From: Lutibacter citreus
Lineage (GTDB): Bacteria > Bacteroidota > Bacteroidia > Flavobacteriales > Flavobacteriaceae
Length of the DNA stretch: 64,000 nucleotides
Direction of reading: 5' to 3'
Assembly: GCF_003260195.1 (NCBI RefSeq)
Contig: NZ_QEIH01000011.1
Span: forward strand, 1 to 64,000
The translations under genes and the position numbers were made by a program. The notes beneath the pieces are model-generated. The model had not been told where the DNA came from. It searched no databases and was given only the letters and a program-made list of their open reading frames with translations. Shown here piece after piece: positions 45,373 through 55,496 of the stretch; position 1 is the first letter of the stretch, and each line of letters begins with the position of its first letter.

Positions 45373-46608
45373 TTATTTAGTCATTTTGCGAATCAATTCA
45401 ATTCCTTTTTCTAAAGTTTCGTCTTTTACTGTTGTTGTCTGTTTTATATAATTTGTTGGTACATACTTTTCTCTTGCAGTACCATTAATGTGAAATAGTT
45501 TTTCCATTGATAATTGATATCCGAATTTTTGATTATTTAAACCAAAATTAAAAATAGCCCCTGCTAATTGTTGCATTTCAGAACCAACAATTTGTGCTCT
45601 TTCCATTCCTTCAAAACCAATAGCTAATCCTTCTCCCATACTTCCTGTCCATCTGCCTACTAAAATAACAACTGGGTTTTTATATTGTTTGTTTCTGGGA
45701 CTAACATATTCTACCCAACTTCTTCCAATCTTTGGTTGATTATCCCAACTCTCATCAAAAACCACGTGCTTTTGATAAGGAAGCTCACTATTAATAAATC
45801 TACTCATAATACCTTTTGCAACATATGAATTGCCTCCTCCAACAGTATTTCTTAAATCAATTATCAATCCTTTGGTATTCATTACACTATCAAGAGTTTT
45901 GTCAAATTCACTTATTAAAAGGTTGTTGCCTAGTGAGTTATTTATTCTGATTATTCCAATTTCGTTAATTATTTTTGAAGTTAAAAGACTATTATTATTT
46001 CTAAATTTGACGTTGTCTAAATTAAATTTAAATGTTTCTCCATTTTTGAATTTTAAGGTTAAAATTCTGGGTTGATTATAGCGACCAGACAAAATCTTGT
46101 TTGCAATCCATTCTTTAACCTTTAAGGAGTTTTTATTATTACAATGTGTTGGGAACTCCTTTATGACTTGTTCAAAATTAATTCCATTAAATTTTATAAT
46201 TTCAGTTCCAACTATATTTTGATTCAGTTTTTCTATTTGGGTTTGCCAAACATTTGAAACTAAAAACTTTCCATTTTCTAAAATTGTATATATTGGTGAA
46301 AATAGACGAAAAGACGAATTTCTGTTAGTGTTTAAAGTTATATGACTGTCATAGAATTCATCAAGTAAATACTCGAAAAAGAGGATTGTATGTTCTTCTG
46401 TTTTAATATTTGAAATTTGCTTTTCGTAATATTCTCGAATGCAATCTAAATCAATTTTTTTGTCTTTTAAATAGATGTAATTTTGAGATATGTCAGTTAA
46501 TATTTCATTCAAATCTTCTTTAATTTTCTTTTGGTCAATTTCTTTATTCTGAGATTCAACACAAGAAAAATTAAAAAGGACAAATAAAACGAATGTCAAT
46601 TTTTTCAT
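45373..46608 (-). CDS. S41-family peptidase lipoprotein
   Basis: A 411-residue lipoprotein (NFSC, Cys16) of the S41/tail-specific protease family. The catalytic Ser lies in GRWTGSMGEGLAIGF, following the NTVGGGNSY and KGLIIDLRN core segments. A PDZ domain is not evident. It sits in a run of exported hydrolases on the minus strand. The natural substrate is unknown. Confidence 0.83.
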   Translation of the reverse strand: MKKLTFVLFVLFNFSCVESQNKEIDQKKIKEDLNEILTDISQNYIYLKDKKIDLDCIREYYEKQISNIKTEEHTILFFEYLLDEFYDSHITLNTNRNSSFRLFSPIYTILENGKFLVSNVWQTQIEKLNQNIVGTEIIKFNGINFEQVIKEFPTHCNNKNSLKVKEWIANKILSGRYNQPRILTLKFKNGETFKFNLDNVKFRNNNSLLTSKIINEIGIIRINNSLGNNLLISEFDKTLDSVMNTKGLIIDLRNTVGGGNSYVAKGIMSRFINSELPYQKHVVFDESWDNQPKIGRSWVEYVSPRNKQYKNPVVILVGRWTGSMGEGLAIGFEGMERAQIVGSEMQQLAGAIFNFGLNNQKFGYQLSMEKLFHINGTAREKYVPTNYIKQTTTVKDETLEKGIELIRKMTK

Positions 46609-46640
46609 AAGTTACTATGTTTGTTTTAAATTGTTATTGC

Positions 46641-47885
46641 CTATAGTTGTTTATTCTTTTTTCGGATTATGAATATTGATGAAAGAATAATTATTACATA
46701 ACCAATTATCAATAAAGTTAATAAATACGATTTATTACGATGTATTACAACATAGTCTGCAATTCCTGCTTTCCAAAAAAGCCATTCATCTGATATCGCG
46801 GAAGCAATATTGTAACTTCCCGTTTCTAAAATAATAATTCCATTTTTTGATTTAAGGTCAATTCTGGCTGCTGTATTAATTGCGTTATTTCCCCTTCCGT
46901 CGTGTCCAATTATATTAGAATTTGGATCATTTTGACTATAAAGATTCGGACCTAATCCATAAACACCAATTTTATTTATAAACGTTTCGGGGATACTCAT
47001 TTTTGCAATTGTTTCCGAGGAAAGAACTGGGTTGCTTGAAATATTTGCTTTTAAAAACTTTGATAAATCTGCGGTAGTAGTAAATAATGAGGCTGCTGCA
47101 AGTGCGGTAAATTTGTTCATTTTCCTTATGCTTCCGTCATTTTTATAAATTTGTGCTAACTGAATATTTGGTTTTTCTGCTAGTACAAATGTCGAGTTTT
47201 CCATTTTCAATGGCTCTAAAACCGTTTGCGTTATATATTCTTGAAATGATTTACCGCTAATTTCTTCAATTAATAATTGCAATATTGTATATCCTGCTCC
47301 CGAATACATATACTTACTACCAGGTTCATAACCAACTATTGCAATACCGTCAGAATAATCTGTATCTGAAGCTTTTGTTAATGATTCTTCAATGGTTTGG
47401 ACAGTTTCATTAGGTGAAAAACCACCATAGCCAAGGCCGTCAATTAAACCAGAGGAATGTGAGAGTAATTTTCTAACAGTCACTTTTTTGTTGTCAAATT
47501 CACTTTCTGGCAAATGCCATCTCGTAAGATAATCGTCAACTGGTTTATCTAAATCTAATTTGCCTTGCTCTACCAGTTTTAAAACACCAAAAGAGGTAAT
47601 CCATTTGCTAATTGATGCAACTGGGAAAACAGTATTTTCATTTACGGGCTTGTCTACAGAATAGAAGAAATTACTAGATATTTTCCCATTTTCAATTAGT
47701 GTCATTGCAAAATTCCCAACAAATTCGTTGTCTATTTTTTCTTTTGTTGCCTCAATAAAAGCCTCCGATGTTTTTTGCGAAGTAATGGGTTTTAATATAA
47801 ACCCATTCATAGTTCCGTAGCCAATAAAAGCAGTCCATATTAAAATCGTAAGAATTATTAGAGTGATGTATTTAAAGGTTCTCAT
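46641..47885 (-). CDS. class C serine hydrolase (beta-lactamase/DD-peptidase fold), membrane-anchored
   Basis: A 414-residue protein with an N-terminal anchor (about residues 6-27) and a C-terminal transmembrane helix (about 383-405). The catalytic motif SxxK is S-I-S-K in VFPVASISKWITS. A YxG motif (MYSGAGYTIL) takes the place of YxN, and the late motif GHDGRGNN is present. Such proteins are usually esterases or peptidases; beta-lactamase activity cannot be assumed. Confidence 0.85.
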   Translation of the reverse strand: MRTFKYITLIILTILIWTAFIGYGTMNGFILKPITSQKTSEAFIEATKEKIDNEFVGNFAMTLIENGKISSNFFYSVDKPVNENTVFPVASISKWITSFGVLKLVEQGKLDLDKPVDDYLTRWHLPESEFDNKKVTVRKLLSHSSGLIDGLGYGGFSPNETVQTIEESLTKASDTDYSDGIAIVGYEPGSKYMYSGAGYTILQLLIEEISGKSFQEYITQTVLEPLKMENSTFVLAEKPNIQLAQIYKNDGSIRKMNKFTALAAASLFTTTADLSKFLKANISSNPVLSSETIAKMSIPETFINKIGVYGLGPNLYSQNDPNSNIIGHDGRGNNAINTAARIDLKSKNGIIILETGSYNIASAISDEWLFWKAGIADYVVIHRNKSYLLTLLIIGYVIIILSSIFIIRKKNKQL

Positions 47886-48071
47886 TTTGTTTATGTTTAT
47901 TAATTGGATGTTTTCAAATGTAACACTGTTTAGTTTTTATAAAAATGTTAAAAGATAGATAACAAGATTTTATACGGAATTAACAAAAATAATTAGGTTA
48001 TTAACTATATTTCGTGTCATTACAATATCTCACACTATGTTTATAAATTTTTATTCTCTGCAGTGTGTATT

Positions 48072-49271
48072 TTAAGACTTATTAACTTTAAATTCAGTTC
48101 TTTTCTCCTTACTCTTTAAGATCATTTTTATAGCATTTTCATTTTCAGAATTTAAGTACAAAGATTTTGCATAGCTTTTTATTGCATTACTCCAATCATT
48201 ATTGGCAAAATATGATTCCCCTAAACTATCATACAAATTTGAGTTGTTAGGCATTAAGGTTATTCCATATTCAAAAATTTTAATAGCAGCTTTTGGATTT
48301 TTTTTATCTAATAGCCATTCATATCCAATAGGGTTTATAATACTTCCAAATCCCATAGCATTAAATTCTTCTTCAGATATCTTTTCATTTCCTATTAGTT
48401 CTTCAATAAATAAAGTTGGATGATTTTCATTATTATACTTCAGATAGTGTTTGTACCCTAAGGACTCTTTTGGGAACAAATCAGGAATCATGGTCTTATG
48501 ATTGCCTTTTTTTAAATCTTTTTTTAAATCAATTTCTATAAATTTCGAATGATCATTAAAAAGATATACTCTTACTATTAATTTCTCTAAATCATAAATA
48601 GTAGAGTATTGCGTAGCTGCCAACTTGGTTTTGGCTTGAGCGAACTTACTCATTGCTTCCCCGCAATAGTCAAGAGTTGCTTGCCCATTTGAGGAATTAA
48701 TAAATTTTCGTCCATTTTGATAATAATCAAGATTTACATTGTCTACTGATTCAATTTGTGAGTAATAGAAGTTTGAAAAGGTTTTTTCTGCCTCATCTCC
48801 TATGAAAATTTCATCTCCTTCTATAATTAAATAAGTTCCTGACTTATCTACAAAAACAAGCATGCTTTTGGTTAGAGTTGCTAAATTTATCGTTTCTATA
48901 TAAGCCTTAACCTCTTCAACATGGGTCATTGTCTGCATTAATTTCCTAAGCGCATCTGCAATTGGAATTTTTACTTTTCCTGCGGTATTATTTACAGGTA
49001 AATAATTAGGTTCAAAGAAACCGTCAAAAAGTAATCCTTTTTCATTAATAGCGCCTTGAGCAAAGTTGTTTAGTTGCCCCATATACATTACTCCAAATTT
49101 ATTTTTACTGCCACTTTCAAACCAAAATTGATGATTTGGACTTAGCCAATCTTCATTATTGCCCACAATAGTTTTTCCATTTTTAGTAATCTTATACATA
49201 CTACAAGCATTACCTATCATTGGGTTTAGTGAATAAATTATTGCAAATACTATTATTAATATATTTTTCAT
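48072..49271 (-). CDS. linear amide C-N hydrolase with TPRs (Ntn type)
   Basis: A 399-residue protein with a signal peptide followed by Cys at MIGNACSMYKI, the N-terminal nucleophile of choloylglycine hydrolase/acyltransferase-like Ntn enzymes. The next segments TIVGNNEDW and GVMYMGQLNNFAQGAINEKG fit that family. The C-terminal part (about 320-390) has two TPR motifs (NPKAAIKIFEYGITLMPNN). It lies four bases from the next serine hydrolase gene on the same strand, so the two are probably cotranscribed. The substrate is not known. Confidence 0.8.
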   Translation of the reverse strand: MKNILIIVFAIIYSLNPMIGNACSMYKITKNGKTIVGNNEDWLSPNHQFWFESGSKNKFGVMYMGQLNNFAQGAINEKGLLFDGFFEPNYLPVNNTAGKVKIPIADALRKLMQTMTHVEEVKAYIETINLATLTKSMLVFVDKSGTYLIIEGDEIFIGDEAEKTFSNFYYSQIESVDNVNLDYYQNGRKFINSSNGQATLDYCGEAMSKFAQAKTKLAATQYSTIYDLEKLIVRVYLFNDHSKFIEIDLKKDLKKGNHKTMIPDLFPKESLGYKHYLKYNNENHPTLFIEELIGNEKISEEEFNAMGFGSIINPIGYEWLLDKKNPKAAIKIFEYGITLMPNNSNLYDSLGESYFANNDWSNAIKSYAKSLYLNSENENAIKMILKSKEKRTEFKVNKS

Positions 49272-49274
49272 TTT

Positions 49275-50747
49275 TTATTTCTTGTAAAATTCAATTGGTT
49301 CTTTTAAAGCGTGAAATTCAAATTTTGTTATTTCTCCATAGGTGTCATCTACAAATTTCACTGGATATCCTGGGTTGAAATCTTCTTCAAACTCTTTTAA
49401 TGGTTTAAAGTAAAACGTATTATAATTTAAATGTTCCAATTTAAATTTAAAGGTTGGTAGTAAGGCATATAATTTTCCTTTCTCTAAAACTACTTCAACT
49501 TTACCATAACCATTTGCATGATATTTTCCAGTAAAAACTTGAAGAGCGTGTGTTGGTGGTTTTTTCTTGTTTAAAGGCTTGTCTTTTAGGATCGGTTTAT
49601 ATTTGTCATTCACAATAACTGGAAATTCAAATTCAGATAATCCAATTAATTTTCTTGAAATATAATCGGATAAAGCATATGGCAAAAGAGAGTTCTTCTG
49701 ATTTGTAACTACAACAATTCCAATATTTTCTATAGGGAATAAATCCATGGCTGTTGAAAAGCCGTTTGTATTACCTCCATGCCTCATTCTGTAGTGACCT
49801 TCCCAAGCACGCAAACGACATCCAAAACCTTCTCCCCATAAAAATGAACCTTCTGCATATTTCTCTTCATGCTTTATATTCTGAAGTCTAGACGCTGCCC
49901 TAATGTAGTTTAGAGGAATAATCTGCTTTCCTTTATAAACCCCTTTGTTTAGCCATACACGCATCCAATTTGATAAATCATTAACAGAACTCTTAATGGC
50001 TCCTGCCGGTGAAATTGAATAATAATTTTCAAAAGTAGTTTGCTCAGTGTTGCCTTTATACCTTGCATAACCTAATGAAAAATTATTAGTCTTTTTCATT
50101 GCTTCAATAGAGGTGACAGAAGCATTCATATCCAATAGTGTAAATATTTTTTCTTTAACATTATACTCCCAACTATTACCTGTTACTTGCTCTACAATAG
50201 TACCTGCAAGAGTATATCCTATATTACTATATACCCAACTATTTTTTATTTCTGCTTGAGGTTTTAAATATTTGAGACGTTGTACTGTTTTTAGTTTGTC
50301 TTTTTCAGGAAACATAGTAATAGAACTTCCGTGACCACCTATACCACTTCTATGACTTAATAGGTCTTCTATGGTAATTAGGTTATTCATTTTGTCATTG
50401 TAAAACTCAAAATTTGGAACATGCTCTGCTGGTCTATCTTTTAAAGTGAGCTTGTTCTCGCCTTCTAAAATTCCTAATAAAGAACCGGTAAAGGCTTTTG
50501 TCATTGAGGCAATATGAAAAATAGTATTTTCATTTACAGGTAATTTTTTATCCAAATTTCTATAGCCAAAGCCTTTAGAATAAATAACCTTATCGTCCTT
50601 GACAATAGCTACAGCTAAACCAACGGCATGGTGTTCTTTGATTAAAGATTCTATTTTTTTGTCTAAGTCTATTAATTCTTTTGGTGTTTCTTGACTAAAG
50701 CAGCATTGTATTAAAAAAGAAAATACGAGTGTGTAAGTAAATTTCAT
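49275..50747 (-). CDS. class C serine hydrolase with C-terminal extension
   Basis: The start is placed at the ATG at 50747, giving the signal peptide MKFTYTLVFSFLIQCCFSQ; the upstream ATG at 50849 adds an unlikely N-terminal stretch. The 490-residue product has S-M-T-K in HIASMTKAFTGS, Y-S-N in WVYSNIGYTL, and H-G-G in RMRHGGNTNGF. A C-terminal beta-barrel-like extension (about 395-490) is as in Pab87/EstB-type proteins. It probably hydrolyses small esters or peptides. It follows the AraC-type regulator gene. Confidence 0.87.
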   Translation of the reverse strand: MKFTYTLVFSFLIQCCFSQETPKELIDLDKKIESLIKEHHAVGLAVAIVKDDKVIYSKGFGYRNLDKKLPVNENTIFHIASMTKAFTGSLLGILEGENKLTLKDRPAEHVPNFEFYNDKMNNLITIEDLLSHRSGIGGHGSSITMFPEKDKLKTVQRLKYLKPQAEIKNSWVYSNIGYTLAGTIVEQVTGNSWEYNVKEKIFTLLDMNASVTSIEAMKKTNNFSLGYARYKGNTEQTTFENYYSISPAGAIKSSVNDLSNWMRVWLNKGVYKGKQIIPLNYIRAASRLQNIKHEEKYAEGSFLWGEGFGCRLRAWEGHYRMRHGGNTNGFSTAMDLFPIENIGIVVVTNQKNSLLPYALSDYISRKLIGLSEFEFPVIVNDKYKPILKDKPLNKKKPPTHALQVFTGKYHANGYGKVEVVLEKGKLYALLPTFKFKLEHLNYNTFYFKPLKEFEEDFNPGYPVKFVDDTYGEITKFEFHALKEPIEFYKK

Positions 50748-50867
50748 TTTTGTATAAATTTTAATTTGATACAAATTTGAATTATTTAAATGATGTAAAA
50801 GTCCGAGTACATAAAGTCGGACTGATTTTTGGCTAAATAATGCGTTCAAATAAAAGTCGGACTACGA

Positions 50868-51959
50868 CTAACTAATTGATTTTCGGTACGCTGATGGTGT
50901 TTGGTTTGTTGCCTTCTTAAAAGCAGTATAAAATGAAGATTTAGAACTAAAGCCGACCTCATATAAGATTTCTAATACAGTTAACTCTTTTTTAGTTGGG
51001 GCTTTTAAAAGTGTTTTTGCATCATTTATTCGGTATTCATTTATGAAATCAAAGAAATGTTTATTTAAATGATGATTAATTAATATGGACAATTCCCTTT
51101 CTGGAATATCAGTTTGAATGGCCAGTTTTTGTAATGTTAATTCAAAATCCAAATAAGGCTTTTCCTTTTTCATAAGGGAAGTGAGCTTTTTTAGATGTTG
51201 ATTTTCAGAATTCCCTTTTTGAATAATCTTAGTAGTGTTATTTTCAAGAATGAATTTTACAGGCTTTAAGTGCATATTAATACCAGTAAATAACTCTGGT
51301 TGATATAATGCCTTGAGAACGAAAAATATAGTTATTGATAAAACAGATAGACTTATTATTATATTAATATTTAGAACATATTCTTGAAATATTGAATTTG
51401 ATAGATACCATCTTATCAGTACAAATGAATGTGCTATGCAAGAGAATATCGTTATCTGAAATAACCATTTGTAAATAGCGTAATTGGCATTTGAATAATT
51501 TTCTAGATATACTGTTTTGTATTTTTTTAAAATTATAAATATTACAACTGTGTAAGCGATAAATTGTAATTCTCCTATTATTTCATAAAACAATAAGCTT
51601 TGGTCAGAGAAACTCGTTATTTTGAAAATGAAAAGAAATATTATAAATAATAGCCCATGAATAATGTGCTTTTTTCTAATTTTAAAATTATTATAACAAG
51701 CAGCTAATACATAAAGATAAAACAAAGGCATTTGTAATAGGCTAGAAGCCATTTTTAAATTTTGAATATTGGGATATTCTAAAGTCTTGTTTGTAAACAA
51801 GCCGATTAAGTCAAATGCGATAACCAATAGGTAAATACCAAACAGTTTATTTGATAGTTTGTTTTTTGTTGTAACAGTAAAAAGAAAAACAGAAAAAAGC
51901 GTCATTATAAAAACAACAATCTTTCCAATAGTTTCAATAATTTCTATTTTTATTTCCAA
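50868..51959 (-). CDS. membrane-anchored AraC-family regulator
   Basis: A 363-residue protein with about seven predicted transmembrane helices in the first 220 residues and a C-terminal AraC/XylS helix-turn-helix (about 265-362; PERELSILINHHLNKHFFDF and VLEILYEVGFSSKSSFYTAF). Such regulators in flavobacteria often control neighbouring genes. It could sense a substrate or product of the exported hydrolases beside it, which is inference. Confidence 0.88.
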   Translation of the reverse strand: MEIKIEIIETIGKIVVFIMTLFSVFLFTVTTKNKLSNKLFGIYLLVIAFDLIGLFTNKTLEYPNIQNLKMASSLLQMPLFYLYVLAACYNNFKIRKKHIIHGLLFIIFLFIFKITSFSDQSLLFYEIIGELQFIAYTVVIFIILKKYKTVYLENYSNANYAIYKWLFQITIFSCIAHSFVLIRWYLSNSIFQEYVLNINIIISLSVLSITIFFVLKALYQPELFTGINMHLKPVKFILENNTTKIIQKGNSENQHLKKLTSLMKKEKPYLDFELTLQKLAIQTDIPERELSILINHHLNKHFFDFINEYRINDAKTLLKAPTKKELTVLEILYEVGFSSKSSFYTAFKKATNQTPSAYRKSIS

Positions 51960-52397
51960 TAATTTTGGGGTATTATTTAATTGCTGCCAACAATCTGCTA
52001 AACTTAGTTCGTCTTTGAAAACGAAGATACAAAAAGTGGATGATAATGAAGCGTTAAGTTGAATGTGAGCTTAATGGCCATTATCTGTCTCGAAATTCTA
52101 ATTTTTTTAGAAAAAATTGATACATGAGTCACTTTATTGGTTAGGGAGTTTGTTGAGACGTACCAAATTATTTTATTTACTGTTAGGGTAGTTGCTTCAA
52201 TTTAATGAGAAATAACTTCTGAAAATAAACAATTCAGAAATTTTCGGTTAGGTTCTGTAACAACATATTTAATCAGTTTACAATAATCTTGTATTAATTG
52301 TATAAAGATTTGTTCTTTCATCTTTATTTATAATAAACTGTTTAATTATTAGTAAACATATTTAATTTTATGAAGGCACAATGTATTTGCTACTGTT
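51960..52397. other. intergenic stretch with a small ORF candidate
   Basis: About 440 AT-rich bases with no family-level gene. On the minus strand 52202-52321 encodes 39 residues (MKEQIFIQLIQDYCKLIKYV and on to SEVISH), with an ATG and a stop but no known relatives recognised. It may be a relic or a small protein. Confidence 0.4.
52202..52321 (-). CDS. 39-residue hypothetical ORF
   Basis: ATG at 52321 to TAA at 52202. The translation looks amphipathic with a Cys and no signal peptide. There is no supporting homology or clear promoter. Confidence 0.2.
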   Translation of the reverse strand: MKEQIFIQLIQDYCKLIKYVVTEPNRKFLNCLFSEVISH

Positions 52398-54965
52398 TTA
52401 TTGTTGTTTTCCATGCCTTCTATATAATTGATCCGTAACCTGTAATAATTTCCTCATAAGATTTTTGTCAATATCCGGATGTGAGGTAATGTAGTTTTCA
52501 ACGATTATATAGGCATCTTTTGAAGTATATCTACCTATTGTACTACTTAACCATCCTATTGGGAAAAAAATATCTCCGGTTTCCTGGATTTCTTCAAGAA
52601 GTTCTAGACTCATTCCTACAGTTTTAATTCCTTCGTTTTGGTGTAACGGATGATGAATAAACGAGCAAGCAATTTGTACCCAACTTTCTTTTTCTCTGTT
52701 CTGAAGGTCTTTAAATGACTTAAAATAATTGGTTCTTATTGTTGGGTCAGAATCTAAGGCAGGAACTAAAAATTCAAAACGTTTAATTTTATCAGGATTG
52801 GTAAGCTCTGATTTGGATATAGCTAAAATTTCTTTTGCTTTAGGATGACCAAATAATGCTAATTGCTGTGCCAATTTGGTGTAATCATCTTTGTTAAAGA
52901 TAAGATTTTCTATAGTTTTTTCTTTGTTCCAAATTTTATAAAGATTTGTAATTCCAACCTTAGAATTTACAATAGATTTATAAGTGTTAAAGAGGTTTTT
53001 TTTGATGTTTTTTGATTCCGTTTGTTGCAGTCTAGTGTATATTTTATTTTCTAAATCAGATTGATAAATGCCTCGTTGTTCCTTTGTAAATGAGTTCCAA
53101 TATAAATAAGATATTTGCCCCGTAATCATTCTTAATATTAATTCATTTGATTCTTCCTCTATACCTTTTTTAAGATTTTCAAAGACTATTGTATTATCAA
53201 TAGTTCCATTAAGCATGTTTTCATAAATGTTTAAATAGGATTGTGCTCGAGGTATATCTTCTTTTATTAAGGAGGTTTTTGATTTAAGTGTCTCGTTTAT
53301 AGGGAATAATCCGTAACCGTAGCCATTACTGTTATATATAATATATAAAGGTTTTGAATATCCTATAGCTTTGGTTATTTCGATACTTTTTGCATTACTT
53401 AATACAGGGATAGTGGTAGAACTATTTGCATATACGAGAGTAATATCAAAAGATTGAGGCCAGTATTTTAATGAACCATCTTCAGCTTTTTGAGTGAGTG
53501 TGAATTGTTTAATTTTGTGCGTATCGTCATATTTAATATCTTCAGAAAATATGGGTCTTCCTGCAGAATTAACCCATACATTACTCCAAGTTTTTAAATT
53601 AAGATCTGTTTTTTTATCAAGAATGTTTACAAGATCATTCCAATCAGCATTATTATTTGCAAAGGTGGAGATATAATCTCTAATACCTTCTTTAAATCTT
53701 TCTTCGCCCAATAATAATTCTAACTGACGCATCATAATAGGTGCTTTATTGTATATGATACTACCATAAAGAGACCCAGCATTATTTAAGTTATCTAAAT
53801 CTTGACGAATGGGATTGGCTCCTCTTGTGCGGTCTACTCCATATGAACTTGGATAATGTGAAGTTAAGAATTGCAAATCATGATTGATATCAGTAAAAAT
53901 TGGGTTTACTATTTTATCTGCTATGAAATTAGCAAACACTTCTTTCATCCATACATCATTAAACCAATTCATGGTAACTAGATTCCCAAACCACATATGG
54001 GATGTTTCATGAGCTATAAGTTTTGCTCTGGATACTTCTTGAGAACGAGTAGCACTATTATCTAAAAATAAGCTAGTCTCTCTATATTGTATTGCACCCG
54101 TATGTTCCATTCCTCCATATTGAAATCCTGGAATTGTTACGAAATCAAACTTTTGATATGGGAAATCATATTGCGTATATTCTTCTAAAAAATCTAATGA
54201 AGATTGATGTATGTCGAAAATAGCTTCTGTACTGGCATCGATTTTCTCTTCATTGGTTTCTCTATAGAGCATATTCATAGGACGGCTTGTTTTTTGTGAT
54301 GAAACAGATGAAAACTCTCCTGCGACAAAAGAGAATAGATATGTACTCATTTTATCGGATTTACTAAATTGATAGGTCGTTGTTTTCCCATGAACTTCTT
54401 TTGTGTCTATAAGAGCACCACATAGTACTTTCCAATTTTTAGGAGTTGTAATACTAAGTACATAATTTGCTTTTATATTTGGTTGGTCAAAACAAGGGAA
54501 TAATGTTCTAGCGCGTTCAGGAACTAATAATGTATAAAGATAATTGGTGTTTCTATTTAAGGACAATTCACCTGCTATAAATTCGATTTTTATAGTGTTT
54601 GGCCCTAATTGTAATGATTCCGTAGGGATAATAATATGTTCTTTATCATGAATTATAGTAGTTAACTTTTCATTAACGATTAGTTTTTTTAAAGCCGATG
54701 AGTTTTCTTTAAAATCCAGATACAGTGGATGGGATAAATCATTTAAAGTAGCTTCCAAAACTAGGGTAGATGTTATATGAATTCCTTTTTCTTCTGGAAT
54801 ATTAAATGAAAGGTGATATACTACATCTTGTACTTGTGTTTTTCGATAATCTGCCATGACTAAAGGGACACCCGTATCATTAAGAGATAAAGGTTTCTTT
54901 GATATATCTGAACAGGATATACAACTAAGAATAAAGACGAATATATAGATTATATGTTTTTTCAT
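52398..54965 (-). CDS. M1-family aminopeptidase lipoprotein
   Basis: An 855-residue lipoprotein (lipobox near Cys18, ILSCISC). The M1 signature is complete: the exopeptidase motif GGMEHTG (a GxMEN variant, residues 284-290), HETSH at 319-323 with zinc ligands H319 and H323, and E342 in WMKEVFANF. It resembles aminopeptidase N, cutting N-terminal residues from peptides outside the cytoplasm. It lies in the exported-hydrolase belt. It is separated from the M16 gene by about 530 bases and a terminator, so the two are separate transcripts. Confidence 0.92.
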   Translation of the reverse strand: MKKHIIYIFVFILSCISCSDISKKPLSLNDTGVPLVMADYRKTQVQDVVYHLSFNIPEEKGIHITSTLVLEATLNDLSHPLYLDFKENSSALKKLIVNEKLTTIIHDKEHIIIPTESLQLGPNTIKIEFIAGELSLNRNTNYLYTLLVPERARTLFPCFDQPNIKANYVLSITTPKNWKVLCGALIDTKEVHGKTTTYQFSKSDKMSTYLFSFVAGEFSSVSSQKTSRPMNMLYRETNEEKIDASTEAIFDIHQSSLDFLEEYTQYDFPYQKFDFVTIPGFQYGGMEHTGAIQYRETSLFLDNSATRSQEVSRAKLIAHETSHMWFGNLVTMNWFNDVWMKEVFANFIADKIVNPIFTDINHDLQFLTSHYPSSYGVDRTRGANPIRQDLDNLNNAGSLYGSIIYNKAPIMMRQLELLLGEERFKEGIRDYISTFANNNADWNDLVNILDKKTDLNLKTWSNVWVNSAGRPIFSEDIKYDDTHKIKQFTLTQKAEDGSLKYWPQSFDITLVYANSSTTIPVLSNAKSIEITKAIGYSKPLYIIYNSNGYGYGLFPINETLKSKTSLIKEDIPRAQSYLNIYENMLNGTIDNTIVFENLKKGIEEESNELILRMITGQISYLYWNSFTKEQRGIYQSDLENKIYTRLQQTESKNIKKNLFNTYKSIVNSKVGITNLYKIWNKEKTIENLIFNKDDYTKLAQQLALFGHPKAKEILAISKSELTNPDKIKRFEFLVPALDSDPTIRTNYFKSFKDLQNREKESWVQIACSFIHHPLHQNEGIKTVGMSLELLEEIQETGDIFFPIGWLSSTIGRYTSKDAYIIVENYITSHPDIDKNLMRKLLQVTDQLYRRHGKQQ

Positions 54966-55366
54966 GATTATTGGTTAATAATGTGAAGTTTTTTTTTCAA
55001 GACATGTTAACTAGGTTGTGAATTTGAAAATCCTATGCTGAATAGTAACATGACCCACTTTAACTCTGTTAATATATAGGATTTCTTCTATTTTTTTATA
55101 ATAAATACTAAATCTTAATTTAAAATAAAGCACTTGTAATATAATTACTGAAGGGAAACAAACACTTTTAAAATAATTTTTTTAAGGTAAAAATATAATT
55201 TTAGTTTTTTAATTATATGCTACATAATTATAGATGTATTTATGTTATTTTTTATTTTTTAGAGTGACGATATTCAACTTCCTTGTTTTAGGATACCCTT
55301 AAATAAGCCAAAGGTTAATTCTGTAGAATCGTAATTTAAAGGTTAAGCTAAAATAGAAAAACTATA
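54966..55366. other. gene-free AT-rich stretch
   Basis: About 400 bases before the terminator at 55367 hold no credible ORF. They include the M1 gene's upstream region and a long A/T-rich tract with short inverted repeats. No promoter is definite. Confidence 0.6.
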
Positions 55367-55393
55367 TAAAAAACCACCCCAAGATGAGGTGGT
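55367..55393 (-). terminator. intrinsic terminator of the M16 gene
   Basis: ACCACC (55373-55378) pairs with GGTGGT (55388-55393), extended by a C/G pair. On the minus strand a T-run (55367-55372) follows the hairpin. Confidence 0.75.
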
Positions 55394-55496
55394 AATAATT
55401 TTAAACGAACAAATAAATTTCGTTAACTATATTAGAATAATTTAAAAGGTATAAAAACATTATATCTCAATATAAAATAGATTCTTTATAAATAAC

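Noticed and set aside
48029..48070. CACACT/AGTGTG pairing after the C-N hydrolase gene as a terminator
   Set aside because: The loop is about 30 bases and no T-run follows.
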